In this document: piece by piece, positions 21,977-31,726 of the stretch
Position numbering within the stretch: position 1 is the first letter of the stretch
Layout: each line of letters opens with the position of its first letter
NCBI RefSeq assembly: GCF_002804205.1
Contig: NZ_CP024962.1
Location: 62,001 to 126,000 of the forward strand
Source of the DNA: Entomoplasma freundtii
GTDB taxonomy: Bacteria > Bacillota_I > Bacilli_A > Mycoplasmatales > Mycoplasmataceae
DNA length: 64,000 nt
Direction of reading: 5' to 3'
Notes under the pieces: generated by a model
Told to the model about the DNA's origin: nothing
What the model saw: only the letters and a program-made list of their open reading frames with translations
Database searches by the model: none
Position numbers and translations under genes: made by a program

Positions 21977-23569
21977 ATGTTCAAAAATAAAGCTAAAACT
22001 TATGAGTTTTTAACCTTATTTACAATGGTAATTGGCACCGTCATTGGTTCAGGAATCTTTGTTAAAAATAAACAACTATTAGAGCAAACAGGTAACCCTA
22101 TTATTGCCATTGTCCTTTGGACATTAGTGGGAATAGTCGCCGTAATGACGGTTTATGCCTTTATGCAAATTGCTTCTGCCACTAGAAATCATGGGAATGG
22201 AACTGTTAGCAACTGAGCCAAATTGTTTTTAGGACGTCGTTGTGGTTCCTTATTTAGTTTAATTTATGCCTTTTTATACTTCCCAATTTGTCAATCAGTC
22301 TTTGTATCAAGTTTTATTGCTTTTTTGTTTTTAGCAATGGGAATTGATGTCAGTCTACATATTCAATTAATCGTTTTCATTGTTTCTGGTGTGACCTTAA
22401 TTATTTTGATTGGTCTTATTAATGCTTTCTCACCAAACGCAAGCAAAATGATTCAGATTTTTGGAACAGTGTTTAAATTCATTCCGTTAATTGCTGCCCT
22501 AATTGCTGGTTTTTGTTTAATTGATAAAACACCAGGAGCAGCAGGAAATTCTTCAATGTGAAATGGTACTGGTGTTGGTGTGCCACCCCATCCGTGATCA
22601 GCTACTGATTTTAAATTAGGATTATTTATTCGTGGTTTTGGTCCAATACTTTTTGCTTTTGACGGTTTTATTTATGTTGCTAACGCACAAAAAACGGCTA
22701 AATACAAAGAAGTGGTTCCCTTATCATTACTAGCTGGAATGATTTTTGTGGCCGTGTTTTATGTCCTAATGGCAATTTCTTTATTTTTGGGTTCGCCAGA
22801 TGGCAGTATTGTGGAACTATTGGCGCGAATTTTTTCCAAAAATCCTAATGTAGCCAACATTCTTTCCAATGTAATTCTGATGATTATTTGTTTTATCGGA
22901 ATTAATATTTTCGGTTTTTTAGGAATAATGGATTTAGAATCAAACGTTGATGCTAAACTAATTTTCTTTCGCCAAGGTAAAATCATGACTCGAAAAAAAG
23001 CGGCCTTTATCCAGGTACTTTGTGCATCAGTTGTTTATATTGTTTTCATTTTGTTGGGAGCCATAATTCCTCGTAATGGGTGAGAAGAAGGTTTACATAG
23101 TGTGCGGGGCGATTTAGACGTGCATACTTGACTTCAATTGAGTACCGATAAGATTGGCTCATTTGTGGGAACGATTTCTTCAACTGCTTCGGTGCTTGCT
23201 TTCATGATGATTGCAACAATTTTGATAGGGGCTTTTGTTAATGATTACACGAAAAAGGTAGATGTTATTCCAATCAAAGGCTTTAAGCCAGTGGCGATGA
23301 TTGCGGCGATTCTCCTTTATTTAATGGTTATTGCTGGGTTATATGCCTTTATAGAACCAATTAATGTTTATACCGGTAATATCTCGTGAGTCGTTTCTGA
23401 TGGTTTATATTTCACCATTTTCATGACAGTAGCAATGTTAATTATTTTTGCTTTATGGGGAGCTCAAGAAATGCTTTTCAAAAAATATCCATTCAAACAT
23501 GGTTTTAATGGATATTTAAGTGAAGAAAAAGCAGCAGAAAAAGCAAAACGAAAAAAACGTAACCGCTAA
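21977..23569 (+). CDS. APC-family amino acid permease
   Basis: A 530-residue permease of the amino acid-polyamine-organocation family. The first helix has the characteristic MVIGTVIGSGIFVKNKQLLE (residues 15-34), where the GSGIF loop contacts substrate, and a total of about twelve hydrophobic helices follows. The C terminus is a short basic cytosolic tail (SEEKAAEKAKRKKRNR). TGA codons replace Trp at several membrane positions. A ribosome-binding site AAAAGGAA precedes the ATG. Substrate cannot be assigned. It is a single-gene unit followed by a terminator at 23576. Confidence 0.85.
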
Positions 23570-23575
23570 TTTCAC

Positions 23576-23604
23576 GAATCCCGGAACATAGTTTTCGGGA
23601 TTTT
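23576..23604 (+). terminator. Terminator after the APC permease
   Basis: GAATCCCG / CGGGATTTT with a 12-nt loop, 7 bp after the stop codon. Confidence 0.85.
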
Positions 23605-23639
23605 AATTTATGTTAGAATTACAAAATGAAGGAGAATCT

Positions 23640-24269
23640 ATGAATTGACCGAACAAAATTACTATTTTCCGCTTAATTACAGTGCCACTTATTATTGCGT
23701 TATTAATTTGTAGTTATTACCTTACAGGTGATCAGTTTTTCATTATCAAAAACAATTACAAATTACCTATTTTCACTTTAACGGCTGGAATTTTATTCAT
23801 TATTGCTTCGTTAAGTGATTTTCTAGATGGTTATATTGCTCGAAAATATAATATCGTGACTGATTTCGGTAAGTTCTTAGATCCGATTGCCGATAAGTTT
23901 CTCGTTAATTCCGTTCTTATTTTGTTTGCTTGAAACCAAATGATTCCTGTTTGAGTAACGCTAATTTTTATCTTAAGGGATATTTTCGTGGATTTCATCC
24001 GCATGATGTTGGCCAAAAACAATGTCACTTTAGCTGCTGGTATCTGAGGAAAACTCAAAACTGTTTTTCAAATGATTGGTTTAAGTTTGCTCTTCTTTGT
24101 CTCTTATAAATTTTTTGCAGATTATCCCCAAGAATATGGTTGATTTAACCAAGTAACCTTAAGTCCGGTTTATTTGGGTGTTTTCTTTAGTCTTTACTCT
24201 GGGGTTGATTATTTTATAAAAGCCGCTCCGACACTTTTCCCTCATCATAAAACGAAAGGAATAAAATAA
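23640..24269 (+). CDS. pgsA: CDP-diacylglycerol-glycerol-3-phosphate 3-phosphatidyltransferase
   Basis: A 209-residue integral membrane enzyme making phosphatidylglycerol phosphate from CDP-diacylglycerol. The CDP-alcohol phosphotransferase motif is complete: SDFLDGYIARKYNIVTDFGK followed by FLDPIADK (about residues 59-86), giving D-x2-DG-x2-AR-x8-G-x3-D-x3-D. It opens MNWPNKITIFRLI with Trp encoded by TGA, and AAGGAG precedes the start. Its stop overlaps the rsmG start by one base (TAATG), indicating coupling. Together with cls at 55.7 kb it would provide phosphatidylglycerol and cardiolipin. Confidence 0.95.
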
Positions 24270-24967
24270 TGTATCAAAATTGAGAACTTTTTACGACTCA
24301 AAAGAATCTACCTTTGACGCCAACAGTCAAAGAACAATTACAAAAATACTTTGACTTTTTAGTTCAAGAAAATAAAAAGTCAAATTTAACTCGGATCGTC
24401 AGCGAGGATGACGTCTATCAAAAACATTTTTTAGATTCAATTCTCTTTACTGAAGAAGTAACATTGAAGGACCAAAACCTTTTGGATGTTGGTTCGGGTG
24501 CGGGTTTCCCTGGTCTAGTTTTGAAAATTTTTTATCCTGATTTGAACATCACTTTGGTGGAATCAAATACTAAAAAGGCCGCTTTTTTAGAAGCTGCAAT
24601 TACCCACTTGGACTTAAAAAAAATTCAAGTAGTTAATGAACGCATGGAACTTTATTCACGTCAACATCACGAGGAATTTGACATTATTGTTTCGCGCGCC
24701 GTTGCTAGTTTAAAAGTCTTACTAGAGATTTGTGCTCAAGCCCTTAAAGTGGATGGTTATTTTATTGCCCTAAAAGGACCAAAAGCTTTTGAAGAAGAAA
24801 AAAACGCCGCTCCTTTAATTAAGGAACTAAATTTTAAATTAGTAAAAACTCAGGTTTTAAAGGAACTAGAGTTTGGAGAACGAATTAATTTATTTTATAA
24901 AAAAATGGCTCCAACCCCTGAGCAATATCCACGCGATTACCGAATTATTAAAAAACAAAATCGCTAG
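24269..24967 (+). CDS. rsmG: 16S rRNA (guanine527-N7)-methyltransferase
   Basis: A 232-residue SAM-dependent methyltransferase of the RsmG/GidB family, which methylates G527 of 16S rRNA. The SAM-binding stretch LLDVGSGAGFPGLVLKI lies near residue 71, with VESNTKKAAFL next. NLTRIVSEDDVYQKHFLDSI and FDIIVSRAVASLKVLLEI are also family features. The start ATG overlaps the pgsA stop. In many bacteria this gene is next to mnmG; here mnmG is 24 kb away. Confidence 0.95.
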
Positions 24968-25005
24968 AAAAATAAAAATATTAGTAGTTATGGAGAAATA
25001 ATTTA

Positions 25006-26106
25006 ATGAGTTTAAAAGTTGGTATTGTCGGTTTACCGAATGTCGGTAAATCGACCTTATTTAATGCAATTACAAATTCGAGCGTAGAAGCTGCAAACTA
25101 TCCTTTTGCCACAATCGCTCCGAATGTTGGAACGGTAATGGTGCCAGATAGTCGACTTGATCTTTTGGAAAAACTGTTTGCTTCCAAAAAGAAAGTGGCA
25201 GCCACCATTGAATTTGTTGATATTGCTGGTTTAATTGCTGGAGCTTCAAAGGGTGAGGGCTTAGGGAATGCCTTTCTAAGCAATATTCGGGAAACTGATG
25301 CCTTAGTACAAGTGGTTAGGTGTTTTGACGATAAAGAAATTATGCATGTTGAAGGTTCAGTAGACCCGATTCGGGATTTAGAAATTATTAACTTAGAATT
25401 AATGTTGGCTGATGAACAAGTTATTCAAAAGCGTTTGCAACGTCTCGCTCCAAAAGCTAAAGGGGGCGATAAAAGTGTGCTTGGCGAAGTCAAACTTTTA
25501 GAAAAACTGCAAACTCAATTAAATAATAACCAATTATTAAATAGTCTTGAATTAACAGATGAAGAACAAAAAATGCTTCGTGGGTTTGGTTTATTAACCA
25601 CGAAACCGTTAATTTATGTGGCTAATGTTGGTGAAGCAGATTTGGGTAACGAAGACGATAATGCCTATGTACAAAAACTAAAAGAATATGCAGCCAACCA
25701 AGGTTTTCCGGTAGTAAAAATTAGTGCCAAAATCGAAGCAGAATTATCGGAATTAGAAGCGACTGAAAAACTTTTATTCCTTCAAGAAATTGGAGCTACC
25801 CAAAGTGGCCTTGACCAATTAATTCAAACTGCTTATGAACTTCTTGGTTTGAAAACTTTTTTCACCGCTGGTCCACAAGAAGTTCATTCATGAGCGTTTG
25901 TTAATGGTATGACTGCCCCTCAATGTGCTGGAATTATTCATACTGATTTTGCGCGTGGTTTCATTAAAGCAGAAATTTATCCCTTCGCAGCAATAGAACA
26001 ACATGGTAGCGAAAAGGCTGTGAAAGATCATGGTCAAATTAGGTTAGAAGGAAAAACTTATGTGATGCAAGATGGTGATGTTTGCTTCTTTAAATTTAAT
26101 GTTTAA
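25006..26106 (+). CDS. ychF: YchF/OLA1-type ATPase/GTPase
   Basis: A 366-residue translation-associated P-loop NTPase. Walker A GLPNVGKSTLFNAIT is at residues 8-22, then the switch region NYPFATIAPNVG and Walker B FVDIAGLIAGASKGEGLG. A helical coiled-coil insertion occupies about residues 135-200, and the C-terminal TGS domain ends ...KTYVMQDGDVCFFKFNV. The complete domain order and length match the universally conserved YchF. TGGAGAAAT precedes the start. Confidence 0.96.
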
Positions 26107-26141
26107 AGTTAAAAAGTTCCATTTCATCTCCCAAGTTTTAT

Positions 26142-26831
26142 ATGAGTAATATTTTTAAAAAGAAATTAGTTGTTAAGGGTCACGTCCTCAATTATGAATT
26201 GCGCTTTCGACCCCAAAAAAACATTATTATTAGAATCCGTGAGGGCCAATTATTTATTAGCGCTCCAGAAGGAACGCCAGATTGGGAAATCGAAAGAGCT
26301 ATTTATCGTCATTATGAAAAAATCACCATCGTGCAAAATCGTTATGAAGAGCAATCTAAATATGAATTATATGGGTCTAATAAATGGATTAAAATTTTTG
26401 ACAAACCAATTCCAATCTTGTTGGAAGAAGAAATGATTCACGCTCGTTTAGTGAATGGTTGTCTTACAATGCATAATTATTGAGATCAAGAAGTGCAACT
26501 TAAAAAAATTTATAATTTTTTGAGTCAGTTCTATAAAAATTGGTTTTATGAAGTTACTTCGCAATGAGCTTTAAAAATGGGTGTTGAATTCAAAACGATA
26601 TCTTTAAGAATTATGAATTTGAAATGGGGCGTTTGTTATCCGGAAACTGGCAAAATAATTTTTAATCCGAAACTTCTCCACTTTCCCGCCTCTCATATCA
26701 ACTATGTAATTGTTCATGAATTGGCGCACTTAAACCACCCTAACCATTCAACCGCCTTTTGACGAGAAGTAGAACGTTTCCTCCCCAATTACCGCGAATT
26801 AAAAGCCAAAATAAACCAAGCAGGCTTGTAG
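26142..26831 (+). CDS. YgjP-like zinc metalloprotease (DUF45 / M48-type)
   Basis: A 229-residue protein of the YgjP/DUF45 family of small soluble metallopeptidases. The zinc-binding motif is VHELAHLNHPNHSTAFW near the C terminus (about residues 189-205): HExxH plus a third His in NHSTAFW, as in WLM/SprT-like proteins. The preceding LKWGVCYPETGKIIFNPKLL segment is also a family hallmark (usually RWGSC...G.I.LN..L). The N-terminal 110 residues are beta-rich. The function of the family is not settled. It lies 35 bp after ychF. Confidence 0.85.
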
Positions 26832-26836
26832 AAACC

Positions 26837-26865
26837 TTTACATTGATTTTTAAATGTGCTAGCAT
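26837..26865 (+). promoter_or_regulatory. Promoter of the uraA leader
   Basis: TTTACA (26837-26842), a 17-bp spacer, then TAGCAT (26860-26865) with an extended TGC in front. It places transcription start near 26872, about 17 nt ahead of the leader ORF. Confidence 0.55.
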
Positions 26866-26888
26866 TATTCGGATATGTCGAGGGAAAA

Positions 26889-26984
26889 ATGAATCATCAA
26901 AGTGTTAATTTAGTTAAAAATAAACATTTTAAGCCAAAATTGGCTTTCTTTAGTCTTTCATTTTTGCCAACAACTAAAAACTAA
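26889..26984 (+). CDS. uraA leader peptide
   Basis: A 31-codon ORF preceded by GAGGG (26880-26884). It reads KPKLAFFSLSFLPTTKN at the C-terminal half, encoded by a U-rich stretch, and its TAA (26982-26984) falls inside the 5' arm of the uraA terminator. A small hairpin (AAGCC/GGCTT, 26931-26946) precedes the U-rich tract. A ribosome reaching the stop would mask the 5' arm and prevent termination. Start site, stop position and overall layout parallel the leader in front of pyrB. The peptide sequence itself is probably unimportant. Confidence 0.68.
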   Translation: MNHQSVNLVKNKHFKPKLAFFSLSFLPTTKN

Positions 26985-27012
26985 CCAATTATAAAATTGG
27001 TTAGTTTTTTTT
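26979..27012 (+). terminator. Attenuator terminator ahead of uraA
   Basis: A perfect 12-bp stem AACTAACCAATT / AATTGGTTAGTT with an ATAA loop, followed by eight Ts, ends 15 bp before the uraA start. It lies downstream of the promoter and leader ORF, so it acts within the uraA transcript. Confidence 0.88.
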
Positions 27013-27026
27013 AGAAGGAGGAATAA

Positions 27027-28508
27027 ATGCAACAAATAAAATCTAAAAATAATGCTGAATTAGCGCCAAAAGTCTTAGATGAAAATGCTTTAACACTTGT
27101 TTTAGAACCTCATGAACGTCCTAAATCAATCGGCCAATGAATCATTTTATCATTTCAACATGTTTTCGCCATGTTTGGCTCAACCGTCTTAGTGCCCATG
27201 ATTATTAATGCTACCGCCACAGCTAAGCTTGGTAGCCCAATTGAGGTTATGAACATTTCCATGGCGCTTTTCTGTAGCGGAGTCGGTACCCTTGTCTACA
27301 TCGCTTGTACAAAGGCAAAGGTTCCAATGTACCTCGGAAGTTCGTTTGCTTATATGTCTGCAATTGGCACTAATTTCCCCCTATATGGGAATGCTGTTTT
27401 TATTGCTATTATGGTAGCGGGATTAATTTATATCCTCTTCGGTGTGGTGGCCTATTATGTAGGAACTAAATTTATTGAAACTTTATTACCAGCCGTTGTT
27501 GTGGGCCCAATTATTATCGTGATTGGAATTGGTGTAGCTCCAAGCGCTGTTGATAATGCTGGTCTCAATGCCACTAATTGAAAAGAAGGCTATCCAGCTT
27601 GATTAGGTATTATAATCGCACTCTTTACTGCTGGAGTGACCATGATTATGGCTTTAAAGGCAAAAGGATTTTTCAAAATTGTGCCAATTTTAAGTGGTGT
27701 GATTGCTGGATATTTATTTGCCATGATTTTGCATCTTTCTAATCCTGATTGAGGAATTTTAAATACAAAACTTTTAACCGATACTAGTGCTTGGGAATGA
27801 CACCCATCTTTTAAAAAGTTTTGGGATGTCAAGGGAGCTGATATTGGACCCGCCATTATCGCGATTAGTCCTTTAGCCTTAGTAGCCATTGCTGAGCATA
27901 TTGGTGAACATATTAGTCTTGGTTACATGACCGGCAAAAATTTTGTGAAAAAACCTGGAATGCACCGCACTTTAATTGCGGATGGAATTTCGATTGTTTT
28001 CGATGGTCTTGTTGGAGGGCCGCCAAATACAACTTATGGTGAAAATACCTCGGTTGTTGGAATGACCAAAGTAGCCTCTGTTTGGGTAACTGGATTAGCC
28101 GCTATCTTTGCGATCATTTTATCCTTCCTTGCGCCAGTTAACCAAATTATCTTAATGATGCCTAAACCAGTAATGGGAGGCATTAGTATGATTATGTTTG
28201 GCCTAATTGCCGCCAATGGTATTCGTGTCCTAATTAGTAATAAAATTGATTACGGAAATATGCGGAACGTCTTCATCACCGCTTTGATTCTAGTGCTTGG
28301 GCTAGGTTCGGCGGTAATTAAAATCACTACCGGGGCCTCGGCTTTAGAATTTAATGGGGTGGCTTTAGCAGCTTTCGGAGGTATTATTTTAAACTTGATT
28401 CTACCGCGTAAACTAAATGATGGTTTTTATCTTTGAAATTGAATGAAAGCCCAAATTTCGACTCGGAAAAAAACTTCGAAATCGAAGGATAAAACTCCCA
28501 ATAATTAA
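27027..28508 (+). CDS. uraA: Uracil permease (NCS2 family)
   Basis: A 493-residue membrane transporter of the nucleobase-cation symporter 2 family. QHVFAMFGSTVLVPMIINAT (about residues 40-60) is the NCS2 first-helix motif, SPLALVAIAEHIGEHISLGYM carries the conserved Glu/His region near residue 290, and GLVGGPPNTTYGENTSVVGMTKVAS near residue 330 is the substrate-binding signature of uracil permeases. It is preceded by GAAGGAGG and by a leader ORF plus terminator shared in design with the pyr operon. Regulation by pyrimidine supply is therefore likely. A short basic tail ends the protein. Confidence 0.92.
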
Positions 28509-28530
28509 TAAAATCTAAAACTTTCCTTTT

Positions 28531-28563
28531 AAAAAATTAAGTCTTTTAGGACTTAATTTTTTT
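28531..28563 (+). terminator. Terminator after uraA
   Basis: AAAAAATTAAGTC / GACTTAATTTTTTT, 6-nt loop. Confidence 0.88.
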
Positions 28564-28630
28564 ATCGTTATTTTAATATTCTCCATGATAGAATTTATTA
28601 ACTTATAAATTTTTAGAAGGAGTTTTGTGG

Positions 28631-29608
28631 ATGCTTAAGTTTATTCCTAAAAGTATTAACCTAGCATATTTTCGGAATTGAAGTTTTTTATATAAATTAT
28701 TTTTTGGACTATTTATCATTGCTTTAATTCTTGGTTCATATATTGAAAACATGATTGATTTAGCTCATCTCAATCATGATGTTGAATTATGAATAAAATC
28801 CTTAGAAGCTCAAGACTTAACTCTTGACTCGTTTTTGCAAGAATACCAACAAACCTTCGGTCAACGATCAAATCATAGTTGGATTAGTATTTACCCTGAC
28901 TATGTATTACAAAATCAGACTAATGATGGACCGATTAAAATTGCTACCCTAATTAGTAATGCCAAATATGGAAGTTATACAATTGCTTTTTTTTCTTACT
29001 TTACAACAATTAGCAACTTTAGTATCGGGCTTTGGTTCCTTTATGCCGCGATTCGACCTCAAAACGAAGGAAAAAAAGGTTACCTTGGTTATAGCAGTAC
29101 TTTGATCTTGACTACCTACATTACTATCACAATGCTAATTTGGTTAGGATTATTATTACCCACTAATTTGTCTTCTGGAACGGTGATGTCAGCAAAAGAT
29201 TGATTCACCGGTTTGATGCAACACCTTATCTTACCACTAGCGTTTATTGGCTATGTTTGCTTTACTTTCAAAAGTGAAAAGCTCTTAACAACTCACCAAT
29301 ATATGAAAAAAGAATGATGAAAAGTGTTTTTTCTTTTATTGGGTTATGGCCTATATTGCTTGATAAGGGGTGAAATTCGTTATCGCACTAATCAACCAAG
29401 TGATACTCTTTACCCTTATTTTTTCTTTAGAATCCATGAAGCCAAAGTTATGGGTCTCCCTGGATTTGCTTGATTTATGATTGCTATTCTGCTTATCGCC
29501 GCGATTGCGTTTGGTTTCTCAATTTCTTACAATTTCATTCAAACCAAACGTTTTCCTCAGTATTTAGTTTTAGAGGAAAATAAAAACGAAATAAAAAATA
29601 AGGTTTAG
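28631..29608 (+). CDS. Integral membrane protein of unknown function
   Basis: A 325-residue protein with about seven hydrophobic segments. The first is at residues 26-45 (LFFGLFIIALILGSYIENMI). An extracytoplasmic stretch of about 70 residues follows, then helices around TIAFFSYFTTISNFSIGLWF, ILTTYITITMLIWLGLLLP and others to the C terminus. The spacing and the WLGLLLP, LILPLAFIGY and YPYFFFRI segments recall FAR-17a/AIG1- or Pr6Pr-type membrane proteins, but this is only an impression. The ATG at 28631 follows AGAAGGAG. It stands alone between two terminators. No function is proposed. Confidence 0.7.
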
Positions 29609-29626
29609 AACCTTATTTTTTATTTT
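29595..29626. terminator. Shared terminator between the membrane protein gene and topA
   Basis: AAAAAATAAGGTT / AACCTTATTTTTT with a TAG loop that is also the stop codon of the plus-strand gene. The topA stop lies in the opposite arm. Confidence 0.88.
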
Positions 29627-31574
29627 TTTTAGTTGGCGCTTTTCTTGGTTTTTTTGCTTTTTTTTCCTTCGGCTGAGCAATATATTCTAGTCAACTACCA
29701 TCTGGTTGTTCATATTCACGATAGGAACAACCGTTTGTTGAGAATAATGAGCACCCACGTCCACGACCATATCGTGATTTAATAAAAACTAGTTTACCAT
29801 CGTGACATTTTGGGCAAAGCAAGTCACTGGTTTGAGCTTTTGCGACTTCCTCTTTGGTTTTGTTATTTAAGTGTCCGTAGATTTCTTTTAACCATTTAAC
29901 ATTGTCAAAATTACCATTGGCGATTTCGTCTAGTTTTTCTTCCATGGAAGCAGTATAACTAAGGTTAAAGAATTCTTCAAAGCCTTTATAAAGATAATCT
30001 TCCGCAACATATCCCTTTTCTGTCATTTCGATAGCCTTACCTTTATGGTAAATAACGTATTCGCGTTCTTTAAGTTTCGTCAAAATCGGGCTATAAGTTG
30101 AAGGCCTACCAATACCTAGGGCTTTTAATTCCTTAATTAAACTTGCTTGATTATACATTTTTGGCGGCATTGTTTTAGCTGATTCGTTTTGCACAAAATC
30201 TTTTGAAATTGTTGTTGTAAAGTCCTTTTCCAAAGGTAAATCAACTTTAGGTTGACGGAGTTTTTGGCCAATTTCTTCTTCGTTATCATCAAGTTCGATA
30301 TCTTCGTCAGATTTTTGGTGAACTAAATTTTGGTAACCATCATCATGCACCTCTTGCCATGATTGTTTAAATTCATAACCTTCATTAAGAAGGGTTCAGC
30401 GGTGGTTAATTCCACGTGGTCCATGCATCAATGATTTAAGTGTATTTCATCAAATTAAGGCATAAATTCTTTTTTGAATTTCGTCATCCAATTGGTCCAT
30501 CACTTTTTCGGGTGTTTCTGCTAAATTAGTGGGGCGAATTGATTCGTGAGCTTCCTGCGCGTTTTTATCTTTTTTTTGTATAGCTAAACCAGCATAAAGC
30601 TCAGGTTTAAAATGAGTTTCAATATAGGTTTTGGCTTCTTGAATAAAAGTTTCTGAATAACGTGTTGAATCGGTACGGATATAAGTTATCAAACCAGCTT
30701 CGTATAATTTTTGTGCTGCGACGGTGATTTGAGCGGCACTAAGATGTAGTTTTGAAAAACCATCTTGTAATAGACCAGCCGTTGAATAGGGTTTAAAACT
30801 TCTTGTTTCATATGGAGTGGCTTTGTAATCAATACATTGGTAAATATCACCTAAATTATTAAGAATAGTTTCGGCTTGTTGATCATTAATATAATAAGTT
30901 TTTTCAGTATTGACCAAGACTTGGTCTTTATCTTTAGTTAGTAATAAATTTAAATGGCGTTTTGGTTCAACCACTTTAATTTTATGGTAGGAAATTTCTT
31001 TAAAGGCCTTAATCAAACGGTCGCGAGCAATTAAAAGGTAAAGGGCAGGTGTTTGCACTCGACCAGCACTCATTAAACCAGTATTTTTTTGAAGGGCTTT
31101 TGAGACTAAGTAGCCAATTATTTTGTCAAGCATTTGACGTGATAATTGCGCTTTAACTAAATCTTCATCAATTTCTGTTAAGTTTTTAAAGGCTTCAATT
31201 ACTGCGGAACTCGTGATTTCGTTAAAAGTAGCTCTCTTTGTTGGTTTATTAAAATCCAAAAGTAAGTTAGCTAGATGCCAAGCAATTGCTTCCCCTTCGC
31301 GATCTGGATCGGAAGCTAGAACAATCATATCGGCTTGTTTAGCTGCTTTTTTTATTTCAGTAATATTTTTGCTTTTTCCCCGTTCAACGACAAAATTTGG
31401 GGTCATTGTTTCTAAATCAATACCAAGACCATTTTCACCACGGTCTGGAATTTTATTAATGTGACCTGCACTTGCTAAAACTGTGAACTCATTTTCTGGG
31501 AAACCTTCGGTCAAAAAATGCTGAATTTTTTTGGTTTTTGATGGTGATTCTAAGAGCACTAAAACTTTGGCCAT
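29613..31574 (-). CDS. topA: DNA topoisomerase I
   Basis: A 653-residue type IA topoisomerase that relaxes negative supercoils. The Toprim domain begins VLVLLESPSKTKKI with the catalytic Glu and has VLASDPDREGEAIAWHL near residue 90. The active-site Tyr is in GLITYIRTDSTRYSE near residue 305. The C terminus has one zinc-ribbon-like module (CPKCHDGKLV ... CSLFSTNGCSY) and a Lys-rich tail. The second of two adjacent ATGs was chosen because it sits six bases after GGAGG. The protein is shorter than enterobacterial TopA, as usual in Mollicutes. Confidence 0.95.
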
Positions 31575-31677
31575 CATTCCCTCCTTCATTATTTATTTTT
31601 TTCATTTTTTAATCTTACCCTATCTTACCCGATTTTTTGATAATAATAAGTTCGTAAAGAGGTTCTTTTGATTAATA

Positions 31678-31706
31678 TATAATATAAAGAATTGTCTAGA
31701 ACAATT
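31678..31706 (+). promoter_or_regulatory. Promoter -10 and inverted repeat before the second YfcC-type gene
   Basis: TATAAT at 31678-31683 is followed by a perfect 6-bp inverted repeat AATTGT-CTAGA-ACAATT (31690-31706) around the probable transcription start. It could be an operator. Confidence 0.4.
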
Positions 31707-31726
31707 TTATAGAAAAGAGAGATCAC

